Notes under the pieces: generated by a model
Told to the model about the DNA's origin: nothing
What the model saw: only the letters and a program-made list of their open reading frames with translations
Database searches by the model: none
Made by a program: the position numbers and the translations under genes
Part shown: positions 8,025-17,900 of the stretch, in pieces
Layout of the letters: each line of letters begins with the position of its first letter
Numbering within the stretch: the first letter of the stretch is position 1
From: an uncultured Bacteroidales bacterium
Lineage (GTDB): Bacteria > Bacteroidota > Bacteroidia > Bacteroidales > Bacteroidaceae
DNA length: 50,728 nt
Assembly (NCBI GenBank): GCA_902798685.1
Contig: CADBXO010000012.1
Coordinates: forward strand, 1 to 50,728
Direction: 5' to 3'

Positions 8025-9455
8025 ATGAAGATATACAGTGACGAGGAACTGGCCAAACTGCTTGACCGTAAGGAGTTCAGGCTGCTCTCTCAGACTGCTG
8101 ACAGTCTGGGACTGGAGTGCTATGTTGTAGGCGGATATGTGCGTGATCTGTTTCTGGAACGTCCCAGCAAGGACATTGATGTAGTCGTTGTAGGCAGCGG
8201 CCTTGAGATGGCCAAGGCATACGGCAAGGCTTTGGGCCGCGGTGCGCATGTAAGTCTGTTCAAGAACTTCGGTACGGCGCAGGTCAAGCGTGGAGATCTG
8301 GAGGTGGAGTTTGTAGGAGCGCGCAAGGAGTCCTATCATCGCGAATCACGCAATCCCATTGTCGAGGACGGCACTCTTGAGGATGACCAGAACCGTCGTG
8401 ACTTTACCATAAACGCCATGGCCATCTGCCTGAATGCCGACCGGTTCGGTCAGTTGGTTGACCCGTTCGGCGGAATAGATGACCTTCAGGACCGGATTAT
8501 CCGTACTCCTCTGGATCCCGAGATAACCTTCAGCGACGATCCTCTGCGCATGATGCGCTGCATCAGGTTCGCCACCCAGCTGAATTTCTATATAGCCGAT
8601 GAGACATTCGCCTCACTTGAGAAGAACCGCGAAAGAATAGGCATCATCTCCAAGGAGCGCATATCGGAAGAACTCAACAAGATATTGCTGGCACCCGTTC
8701 CGTCCAAGGGATTCATTGACCTGGACCGATGCGGGCTGCTCCAACTTATATTCCCCGAGCTTGCAGCCCTGCAGGGTGTGGAGACGGTCAACGGCCGCGG
8801 ACACAAGGATGTCTTCTTCCATACTCTTGAGGTCCTGGATAACGTAGCACGCAGCAGCAATGATCTGTGGCTGCGCTGGGCGGCTCTGCTGCATGACATC
8901 GGCAAGCCCCGTACCAAGAAATGGGAGCCTGCGCACGGCTGGACCTTCTATAACCACAACTATGTGGGCATGAAGATGATTCCCGGCATATTCGAGCGCA
9001 TGAAACTGCCCAAGAACGAGAAGATGAAGTATGTGCAGAAGATGGTTGAACTGCACATGCGCCCCATAGCAATCGTGGATGATGAGGTGACAGACTCTGC
9101 CGTACGCCGTCTTCTGTTTGATGCAGGCGATGACATTGACGACCTGATGACCTTGTGTGAGGCCGATATCACCTCCAAGAACGAGCAGAAAAAGAAACGC
9201 CATCTGGAGAACTTCAAACTGGTACGCCAGAAGATGGTTGACCTGGAGGAGAAGGATCGCATCCGTAATTTCCAGCCTCCGGTTGACGGACTGGAAATAA
9301 TGCGTATCTTTGGACTTGAACCGACAGCCATTGTGGGTGAACTCAAAGCCTCAATAAAGGATGCAATCCTGGACGGAGTGATTCCCAATGAACATGATGC
9401 CGCATACGAGTTTCTGATAAATGAGGCGCGTAAACGCGGACTGGAACCTATTTAA
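8025..9455 (+). CDS. cca: CCA tRNA nucleotidyltransferase / poly(A) polymerase family, HD domain
   Basis: Adds or repairs the 3' CCA of tRNAs, needed because tRNA genes here do not encode CCA (see the tRNA at 36070). The 476-residue protein has the class II nucleotidyltransferase head: VVGGYVRD (34-41), KDIDVVV with Asp50 and Asp52, RRDFTINAMA and DDPLRMMRCIRF. A C-terminal HD phosphohydrolase domain follows, with HTLEV and LLHDIGK. I use the ATG at 8025: the longer frame from 7944 adds 27 hydrophobic residues, runs through the promoter and is probably spurious. Poly(A) polymerase activity cannot be excluded from sequence. Confidence 0.9.
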   Translation: MKIYSDEELAKLLDRKEFRLLSQTADSLGLECYVVGGYVRDLFLERPSKDIDVVVVGSGLEMAKAYGKALGRGAHVSLFKNFGTAQVKRGDLEVEFVGARKESYHRESRNPIVEDGTLEDDQNRRDFTINAMAICLNADRFGQLVDPFGGIDDLQDRIIRTPLDPEITFSDDPLRMMRCIRFATQLNFYIADETFASLEKNRERIGIISKERISEELNKILLAPVPSKGFIDLDRCGLLQLIFPELAALQGVETVNGRGHKDVFFHTLEVLDNVARSSNDLWLRWAALLHDIGKPRTKKWEPAHGWTFYNHNYVGMKMIPGIFERMKLPKNEKMKYVQKMVELHMRPIAIVDDEVTDSAVRRLLFDAGDDIDDLMTLCEADITSKNEQKKKRHLENFKLVRQKMVDLEEKDRIRNFQPPVDGLEIMRIFGLEPTAIVGELKASIKDAILDGVIPNEHDAAYEFLINEARKRGLEPI

Positions 9456-9485
9456 GTAATTACTAAACTGTATACTAACCCTATT

Positions 9486-11804
9486 ATGACTAAAAAAGCG
9501 TTTATTCCCGTTGCTCTTGCTGCTATCGTAGCAATTGGTTTCGTATCGTGTAACCGTGAGGTTCAGTTCGGCAAGTCACCGATAAAGAAGGTTGTGGCTG
9601 CCATGACACTTGAAGAAAAGGTGAACCTGCTTATTGGTGTGGGTGCCTGGAACGGCCCCGACATCGCTCAGGAGATTCAGGATGCAAAGAACCTGATTCC
9701 CGGCTGTGCAGGACAGACCTATCCTATCCCCAGACTGGGTATCCCGTCAGTTATGCTGCCTGATGGCCCCGGCGGACTCAGAATCAACCCCACACGTCAG
9801 GGTGACGAGAAGACATATTATTGCACATCATTCCCTGTAGCAACCATGCTTGCCCAGACCTGGAACCAGCAGCTTGTTGAGGAGGTTGGTGTTGCCATAG
9901 GTGATGAGGTTAAGCGTTACGGTGCAGACTGTCTGCTTGCCCCCGCTCTGAACATTCACCGCAATCCCCTTCTGGGTCGTAACTTTGAGTACTACTCGGA
10001 GGATCCTGTTATATCAGGTAAGACCGCTGCCGCAATGGTACGTGGCGTGCAGACCAACGGTGTAGGTGCCACAATCAAGCACTTTGCCCTGAACAACCAG
10101 GAGACCAACCGAATGGCCAATGACGCACAGGTTGACCAGCAGACCGCACGTGAGATCTACCTGAAGGGATTTGAGATTGCTGTACGTGAGTCACAGCCCT
10201 GGGCCGTTATGACATCATACAATAAGATCAACGGAACCTATGCACCTGAGAACGAGACTCTGATTGAAGGCATACTTCGTGAGGAGTGGGGATTTGAGGG
10301 TATGGTAATGACCGACTGGGGTGGCGGACGTGACGCTGTTGCCACCGTCAATGCCGGAAACGACCTGCTCATGCCGGGTAGTGCAAACCAGATCAAGGCT
10401 ATCATCGAAGCTGTTGAGAACGGTACTCTTGATGAGAAGCTGATTGACCGTAACGTAACCAGAATACTGGAGTTCGTAGCCCGCTCACCCAAGATGCAGG
10501 GTTATGAGTTCCAGAACGATCCCGATCTCAAGGCCCACGCCCAGGTTTCACGTTCAAGTGCAACCGAGGGTATGGTCCTGCTCAAGAATGAAGGTGCACT
10601 GCCTTTTGCCAAGGACTGCCAGATGATTGCCCTTTATGGAACCAGCTCATATGACATGTATGTCGTAGGTACCGGTAGCGGCAGTGTCAACTACGAGCAT
10701 GCAGTAGGTCTTAACGAAGGCCTTACAGCTGCCGGATACAAGCTAGAGCCGTCGGTTTCATCGGCCTATATCAAATACGTTCAGGAGAACAACAGCCGCG
10801 TAAGCGCACGTAACTTCATGCGTACCAACCTGACCAACCATGTAATTCCGCAGTCACTGGTTCGCAAGCCTTACCAGTATCGTGCTGATGCCATAGCAAG
10901 CGACATTGCTGTCATCACCATCGGCCGCAGCTGCGGTGAGTCTGCAGACCGCGGTTATGAGGGCGATTATACTCTTACCGACATTGAGCAGGGTCTTATC
11001 AAGGACGTTTGCGACGCTTTCCATTCAAAAGGCAAGAAGGTGGTTGTCATCCTTAATATCGGTGCTCCCATCGAGACTGCAAGCTGGAAGGCACGTCCCG
11101 ATGCAATCCTGCTGGCAGGACTGCCCGGACAGGAGGCCGGCCATGCAATCACTGATGTGCTGAAGGGTGCTGTCAATCCTTCAGGTAAACTGGTTGACAC
11201 CTATGTTGTAGACTTCAACAAGATACCTTCAACCGCAAACTTCCCGGTCGATGCACGTGACCTGCAGTCAAAGGCCCGCGCCAACCGCGGCAATCCCGAT
11301 GCCAAGCCCGTTGCCCTGTATGACTACACAGAGTACAAGGAGCGTCTGGATATCGGCTATCGCTATTATGACCGTCATCCCGAGCAGGTTTCATATCCTT
11401 TCGGATTCGGACTCAGCTACACCGCATTTGAGTACAGCGAGCCTCAGGCAACAGTTGAAGACGGTGTGATAAACCTCTCTGTCAAGGTTACCAATAAAGG
11501 TGCTGTTGCAGGTAAGGAGGCCGTTCAGGTTTACATCGAGGCTCCCAAGGGAGGTCTGAACAAACTCGCCAAGGAGCTCAAGGCTTACGGCAAGACCGAA
11601 CTGCTTCAGCCGGGTGAGAGCGAGACTCTTGAATTCAGACTCTCAGGTTATGACCTGGCCGCATTCAATCAGGAGGTTTCTTACTGGCAGACCGTAAAGG
11701 GTGACTACAAGGCAGACTTTGCCGCCTCATCCCAGGATATCCGCTGCCAGGCACAGTTCACCATCCCCGAAGACCAGTACTTCACAGCAGTAGGTACACT
11801 CTAA
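9486..11804 (+). CDS. Glycoside hydrolase family 3 beta-glucosidase-type lipoprotein
   Basis: A 772-residue GH3 enzyme with a lipoprotein signal (lipobox GFVSC, Cys22), so anchored in a membrane facing periplasm or surface. Order: GH3 N-terminal barrel (about 30-350) with DGPGGLR, GRNFEYYSEDP, KHFALNNQETNR and the nucleophile Asp277 in VMTDWGG; GH3 C-terminal sandwich (about 380-620) with GRSCGESADRGYEGDYTL; fibronectin-III-like end (about 680-760). The GH3 fold cleaves terminal beta-linked glucose or xylose; the substrate is undecided. No SusCD pair or other polysaccharide-utilisation genes lie beside it. A strong hairpin follows the stop. Confidence 0.92.
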   Translation: MTKKAFIPVALAAIVAIGFVSCNREVQFGKSPIKKVVAAMTLEEKVNLLIGVGAWNGPDIAQEIQDAKNLIPGCAGQTYPIPRLGIPSVMLPDGPGGLRINPTRQGDEKTYYCTSFPVATMLAQTWNQQLVEEVGVAIGDEVKRYGADCLLAPALNIHRNPLLGRNFEYYSEDPVISGKTAAAMVRGVQTNGVGATIKHFALNNQETNRMANDAQVDQQTAREIYLKGFEIAVRESQPWAVMTSYNKINGTYAPENETLIEGILREEWGFEGMVMTDWGGGRDAVATVNAGNDLLMPGSANQIKAIIEAVENGTLDEKLIDRNVTRILEFVARSPKMQGYEFQNDPDLKAHAQVSRSSATEGMVLLKNEGALPFAKDCQMIALYGTSSYDMYVVGTGSGSVNYEHAVGLNEGLTAAGYKLEPSVSSAYIKYVQENNSRVSARNFMRTNLTNHVIPQSLVRKPYQYRADAIASDIAVITIGRSCGESADRGYEGDYTLTDIEQGLIKDVCDAFHSKGKKVVVILNIGAPIETASWKARPDAILLAGLPGQEAGHAITDVLKGAVNPSGKLVDTYVVDFNKIPSTANFPVDARDLQSKARANRGNPDAKPVALYDYTEYKERLDIGYRYYDRHPEQVSYPFGFGLSYTAFEYSEPQATVEDGVINLSVKVTNKGAVAGKEAVQVYIEAPKGGLNKLAKELKAYGKTELLQPGESETLEFRLSGYDLAAFNQEVSYWQTVKGDYKADFAASSQDIRCQAQFTIPEDQYFTAVGTL

Positions 11805-11810
11805 TATTTT

Positions 11811-11867
11811 GGCCATACTTGTCACGAGAAGGCTTACAGAGCATCTTTTCTGCAAGTATGGCCTTTA
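11811..11867 (+). terminator. Terminator after the GH3 gene
   Basis: Perfect 11-bp inverted repeat GGCCATACTTG (11811-11821) and CAAGTATGGCC (11853-11863) around a 31-nt loop, followed by TTTATTTT. It starts six bases after the GH3 stop. Confidence 0.6.
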
Positions 11868-11945
11868 TTTTGCCCATTTTGGCCGTTTTTGGCGCCATAC
11901 TTGCAACAAATCCGTGTTACAAGGCTTGTGGTAAGAGGTATGGCC
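11811..11945. repeat. Two inverted copies of a ~53-bp palindrome-ended element
   Basis: Copy A, 11811-11863, begins GGCCATAC and ends GCAAGTATGGCC. Copy B, 11892-11945, is the same kind of unit in the opposite orientation. Reading B on the minus strand and aligning without gaps gives about 33 of 53 identical bases, with ends conserved best and AAGG/CCTT in the middle. The 28 bases between are T-rich with GGCC motifs. The pair fills the gap between the converging GH3 and sprA genes, so it may act as a two-way terminator, but shared interior bases suggest a duplicated intergenic repeat. Confidence 0.55.
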
Positions 11946-11950
11946 ACGAA

Positions 11951-14900
11951 TTATCGGGTTAGTGTGAACTTCAGGGTAAAGCCCGCATCATGAGTAGAGG
12001 TGGGGTAGGCCGATGTAGATACCAGCGGGAAGTTGCTCTGGAAATCGTAGTAGAAGTTCAGGGTGAGCATGCGGCTGTAGGTGTAATCGGCCGTGAATGA
12101 TAGCTTGATGGCGCGGTTGCCGCTGGTAGCCTGGGTGGTCTCCTCGCGGAGGTTGCGGCACAGGGCGTTCTGGTTACGGAATGAGAAGTCCAGGTTCAGG
12201 TTCAGGTCATTGCTTACCTGATTGCGTCCTGTTCCAGGCTGTGCTCCGAACAGCTTGACTCCCGTAATCTTGTAGCCGGCACCGGCGGTGATGTCATCGG
12301 ACGATGTCTCTACAACCTGAACGGCAGTGGTGCTGAGAGTGAGCACGCGGGTCTTGCGGTATTCAAGACGGGCCGATATGTCATTAAGGAATGTCATGTT
12401 CACGCCGCCAAGCGGTGCGAATGACTCGTTGATGGAGACAGAACTGATATTGAACATGGTGCTCGGAACAGGGTTGCCGCTGGTGACATCCTCTATGAAT
12501 CCGCGTCCGTTCATATACTCCATGTAGCTGTTGAAGGTGTTGTAATTACCTACTGAATATACACTCTTGTATGCATGAGTAAGGTTGAAGCTCTTGAAGT
12601 ATTTCTTAAAGAACGGCAGCTTGCTCAGTCCGCTGTAGGTGAATGACCAGTTGGGCAGTATGCTCAGCACATTGGGGAATAGGTCTAAAGTTGCCTTGCT
12701 GGCGTCACGACCGGTATACGCAGCCAGGAATGCCGGTATGAGTACATCCGATGAGTACATGTCTACTCCGCCGTTTGCGGGGTTGTAGCTCTGTCCGGCC
12801 AGCGAACTGCGCTGCGGATAGGTGGCACCCTCATACTGAGACTCAATACGGTCACGGATAACCGGCAGGGCCTTGGCCATGCGCTCGAAGCTGGCTGAGC
12901 GATAGTTGTTACCTGATGAATGTCTTTCAAAGGCACTTCCAATGCTGATTGTGGTCATTGTGAAGTTACCGCCTCTGCTTGTAGGCATTCCGGCATACAT
13001 GTACTGGATTCGGCTGTCGGCCGATTTGCTCCAACTTGCGTTTGCGTCAATCTTGATGTCACGGAAGGGCTCAATGGTCATCTTGATCTGCAGATCCCTT
13101 GATGAGTTGGATACTGCTGTGTGGGCTATGCTGTCATTGCTCAGCAGCCAGCCGTTGTCCATGGCCTTGTGGAGATAGTCTTCACCAGTCATTCCGAATG
13201 CAAAACCAAGTCCCGGAGCCATCAGACCGGATGTGTTGTTCTGTCCGAACAACTGTGAATTAGGCATGAATCCCGGCAGTGACATTGAGTAGTTGTCGCG
13301 GTATGTGACTGATACGTTACGTACCATCATGAGTGTACGCAGAGCGACCTCTCTTCCCTCTTTAAAGTTGAATCTCCTTTTGCGTGCAGGCAGATCAGGA
13401 TCCTGTATTATCCTGAGCACAACGTTTGTGGTATCCTTGACCTTGATGAGCACACTGTCGGCACTAAGCTTGCGGTACTTGATCTTTACGGTATGGCCGT
13501 CAGGAGTGGTTGCGGTAATAAGAGGATTGAGAGTACCCAATGAGTGTTTTACCACATTTCGCTCACCCGGCAGCAGGGTCAACTCCTGAGTAAAACGTTT
13601 GCCTCGTGCCGGTGAACTGCTTGCTGCCGAACGTCCGGATGAATAACGGTTGTTTATGCGTTGCAGATAAGGCCATTTGTTGTAAAGGTTCAGCAGGTTG
13701 AAACGGCTGTTTACGGTTATGGTACGGTTGTTGGCAATGATATTGCCGTAGTTGGTACCGTCAGCATATGTGGTTCCGCGGTTCCATGAGTATGAGGAGT
13801 TGAATGCTGCATCGGCCGTAATCCAATCCAGAAGAGGAATTTTGTTCAAAGGTATGCCGTAGGCTGCATTGAATGACTGGTTGTAGTCAAGCGGACGTCC
13901 CATGTTCCTCAGACTCATCTTGACGGAGTCTTTCCAGTACTCATACTGGTCAGGGTAGAGGTCCTTGTTCACTACAGTGTACGGCTCTTCAATCTCAGCT
14001 CTTGACCTGGCGGTGAACGAGAGATTGAGAAGCTGCAGCGGATTCCAGCTGACAGAGAGGTCACGGTTCATGTAGAACTGCTGAGAGAATATTACGGGAA
14101 TACCCTCAGAACCCTCAAGGTCACGCTCCTGCAGTTCATGATAGCTGCGTTGCAGACCTGCGTTGAATGAGATGCTCTGTGGAAGCAGGCCTATCTTGGT
14201 GTCTCTTATCAGACTGAACCATCTGGAGTCACCGCCAAGGCTGGCAAACGGAGACCAACCGGGCAGTCCGGGTGCGTAGCTGTAATCGATTGCGGCCCTC
14301 CAGTTGTCATCATGCTCATAATCGATGGTACTGTTGCTGCGGTCGCTTATGTTCTCGGAGAAACTGAATGAGAAGTTAGCCGGGTCATAAGGCATGGGGG
14401 TGTCGCTGCTTATGTTGACCTTGGCGTTTGAGATGCTGAAGTTATGGCTCTCCCTGAGGTCCTGTGATATGCTCTTTATGGAGTCGCGTGCGGAGCCTTC
14501 AGGGAAAGATTCTATCACATCTTCCAGAAGCAGGTCAGTATCATAAGGACTGTATTTGGGCGATGTCTTTTCCTTTGTATAAGAGTAGTAGACAGGTATC
14601 GATATCTGTGACTGCTCCGGGAGGAAACGTCCCAGATTGGTGCTTGTGGTCAAAGAGTACTTGTAGTAATCATCGGTGTTGCGCTCTCTGACACTCTGCT
14701 CCAGACCGCCGTAACCTGCGGTACTCATCTGTCCTGCCAGATCAACTGATGCCACGTCAGACAGTTTCAGTCCCAGGGTGCTCATGGCAGCCATACCTCC
14801 CTTACTCTCATAACCTACCAGACGCAGTTCGTTAACCCAGACCTCGGCATTCTTGGCACTCATTGAGTTGTTGCGTACACCTATCATTATTGCCCTTACG

Positions 14901-17900
14901 TTGCCGATAGACGGGTTTCCGACTACAGTGATACGGTTCTCGGGATGGTTGGGATCATACTCGCTGTAAACGTCCGATGCAGTTATGGCACCCAGGTTCT
15001 TCTGGATGTTGCGGTTGCTCTTGACCTGAGTCAGGATGTCGAACTCAATATCCAGCATGTTGCGCTCCGGCCATACCATGCGGCGGTCATTCTCATTGGT
15101 GCCGCTGTAGTGTCCTGCAGGAGTCAGGTCAAGAGGAATTTCATACTCATAGTAGTTGCCGGAGTAGTCCGAGCCCAAGCGTATGAATACCGATATGTCA
15201 CCGTTACGCAGAGTACCGTCATCGGGCAGGACAGCCTCGGCATGGCTGAACATCTGGATGCGCTGGTATTTGCGCAGATCCAGTGAACTCTTCTTATAGA
15301 TACCGCGTGCCTCGCCGGCTCCAAGACCGGTAACCTTAAGGCTCATGGCCTGCTCATTATCCTGAACCAGTTGTACCTGGTTGGGGTCCAATATACGTGT
15401 CACGCCGGGAGGTACCACATAGTTTACTGGAGCGCGGTCACCGTTCTCCTCAATATTGACCGATGTGGCCGAGAACTTGCCCGATATGGAAGGAGTGCGG
15501 TTGGTCACGCTGTAGATGGGCTGCTCGTAGTTACGCCACTGGCTGGTCATGAGTTCCAGTGAGCCGAATCGTACATGTACCTCCTCATTGAATCCTGTAA
15601 GGTACATGCGCATGAAACGTATGGAGCTGAAGTCGCGTATACCGCCCTCGGCCTTCTCATATTCATTAATAGGTATACGGAAGCAATACCAGTTTACGGT
15701 CTCGGTGTTGCCGTTGCGCAGCTTGACCTTGACCTCGCGCATATCGGAGATATAGTTACGTCCAATCTCAAGGTCACCGGGACGCAGTGATACGCGGTAC
15801 TGGAAGAACTTCTCGTACTCATCCATGGTGTAGTCAGTGTTGGCATCTTCCACGTCAGGGGTGGTGCGGGCAGACTGGTCATAGCGGCTTCCGCTCTCGG
15901 CCGAGTTGGGTGAGTTGCCCTCGGTGCCGTTGTACTTGCGGTAACGGTCCATCACTGACAGACGCGCATCGTCATAATCGGCCCCGCGATAATAATGATA
16001 GGTGTCAGCGGCCGGGTCGTCATAGATTGACTGATAAACCTCAGGCTTAACCTTGGCGCGGACCTGGCTCAGATATGATGCATATGCCGGCCAACTGCGC
16101 TCCTCTTCTGATGAGAGTCCGTTCAGACCTACATCCTGACGGTCACGGCTGTCGGCTGCGTTGTTGTCAAAGGCGTAAACCAGACTCTTGCCGGTAGGTA
16201 CCTTGCCCCAAACTGTTGATGCCCACTTGGCTGAGTCTCCGTCAACCGGAAGTCCGTTCTCAAAGAACTTCTTGCCGTCCAGCAGCACATCCTCGGATAC
16301 CTCACCCAGATTCAGGTAGAGGTCACCGCCGGCGGCACCGGGGTTGTAGATGAACGGATCCAGCATCCAGAACTCAATGTACTCAATGTTGGCGGCCTCA
16401 AAATCAGTGGTCGTGAGACGGCGCATGATACCGCCCCAGTTATCCTGCGGGTTGGGCAGATGACCGTCTGCATCCAGGTTGGGATTCAGGTTGTATGGTC
16501 CGCGTTCATTGGGATAATATGCCAGATTGAGTATCTGGAGTGTGGTTGACTCACTTGAAGTTGACTCCTTGTTGGGGTAGAGCTCACGTTCATAAACCTC
16601 ACGTACATAGTGGTTGGAGAGTTGCTCCAGGTCAGTCTTGATGTGGGCCGGGGTAAGCGGTGAGTTACGGCGCGTGAACAGCGGGTCAATGGTGAACCAG
16701 TTGAGCAGGGCGCGGTTGAATCCGGCCTCGACCTGTCCGGACAGACCGTATCCCTTCATACCCTTTGGTACGGCCGATAAAGACCATGCTGACGGCTGCA
16801 GTATGCTTATGCCGCTCTCGGCAGCCTCGAAATCATCTATGTATGATGCGCTTCCCTGTACCTTATCTGATACGGCCGATTGCAGGGCGGCCATCTCAGC
16901 CTTGAAGTTGATGCTGGAGGGCTGGGTGGCGTTTACGAACGGAATCTTGTCAATGATGTTGGTAAGCGCCTGACTCTCATGCTTCCAGTTCAGATTGAGT
17001 CCGTACATGGTGTTGACCAGCGGCTCATCACCCATGGTAACCTTGCTGGTCAGGGGTTTCTCATTCAGATGCATGAATGTACCGCCCATCTGGAAATCGG
17101 GTGTGAAATCATACATCCAGTTGACTCCCGCCATCGTCTTGCGCTGCATGCTGAACTCGGTGTTGCTCTCCAGCTGGACATTGACGCTTGTGCCGGCATC
17201 TATTATGTTCTGGTTGATGATGGTTACCGTACCCATGCTGTAATCCACGGTATAGTCACTGTTCTCCACCAGGGTCGTTCCTCCGGCCGTCACTCTCACT
17301 GATCCGCGCGGGATGTTGTAAGAACCCAGCTGTATGACATTGCTGCTGGTTCCCGAGTACTGGCCTACAAGCATGAACTTATCCTTGTCGGCTATGCGTT
17401 TGGCCACCACGCGTGTGGAGTCGTAGAGTTCCTGGAATACATACTTATCGGCCACGGCATCATTGGCAATCACCTTGCGCAGGTGGCTTCCGAACGGCTC
17501 CACTACCGGGAAGATGATCTTACCGTTTGAGGCCTGAATCGTATATCGGTCTATAAAATCGAACTTGCCGTTGGGATGGGGGTTGTTATTGTCATCCAGA
17601 CGGTCCAGGTTCATAAGACGCAGCAGGGGAGTGCTCTTGAGCTCGGCTTCCGGTATATAAGTCAGTCGGCTTCCGGTGCTGTCGCTGTTGTAGTAGATGC
17701 CCATCTTGAACTGGGCGCTCTGGATGTTGCCCTGGGTGATGGAGTAGATGTTCTTCATCATCAGGTCCCATGTGCCGCTTCCGGGAGAGTTGGAGTTGGA
17801 CTTAAGAAGTTTTACAAACAGCGTCTCGCTGGGATCTGTCTTGTCCGATGAGAACTCACCCACCTGATAGCTGTTACCGCCGTAAGTGTACTCGAACGCC

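Noticed and set aside
8588-9203. Long minus-strand frames inside cca
   Set aside because: They oppose a complete conserved enzyme and have no start context or domain.
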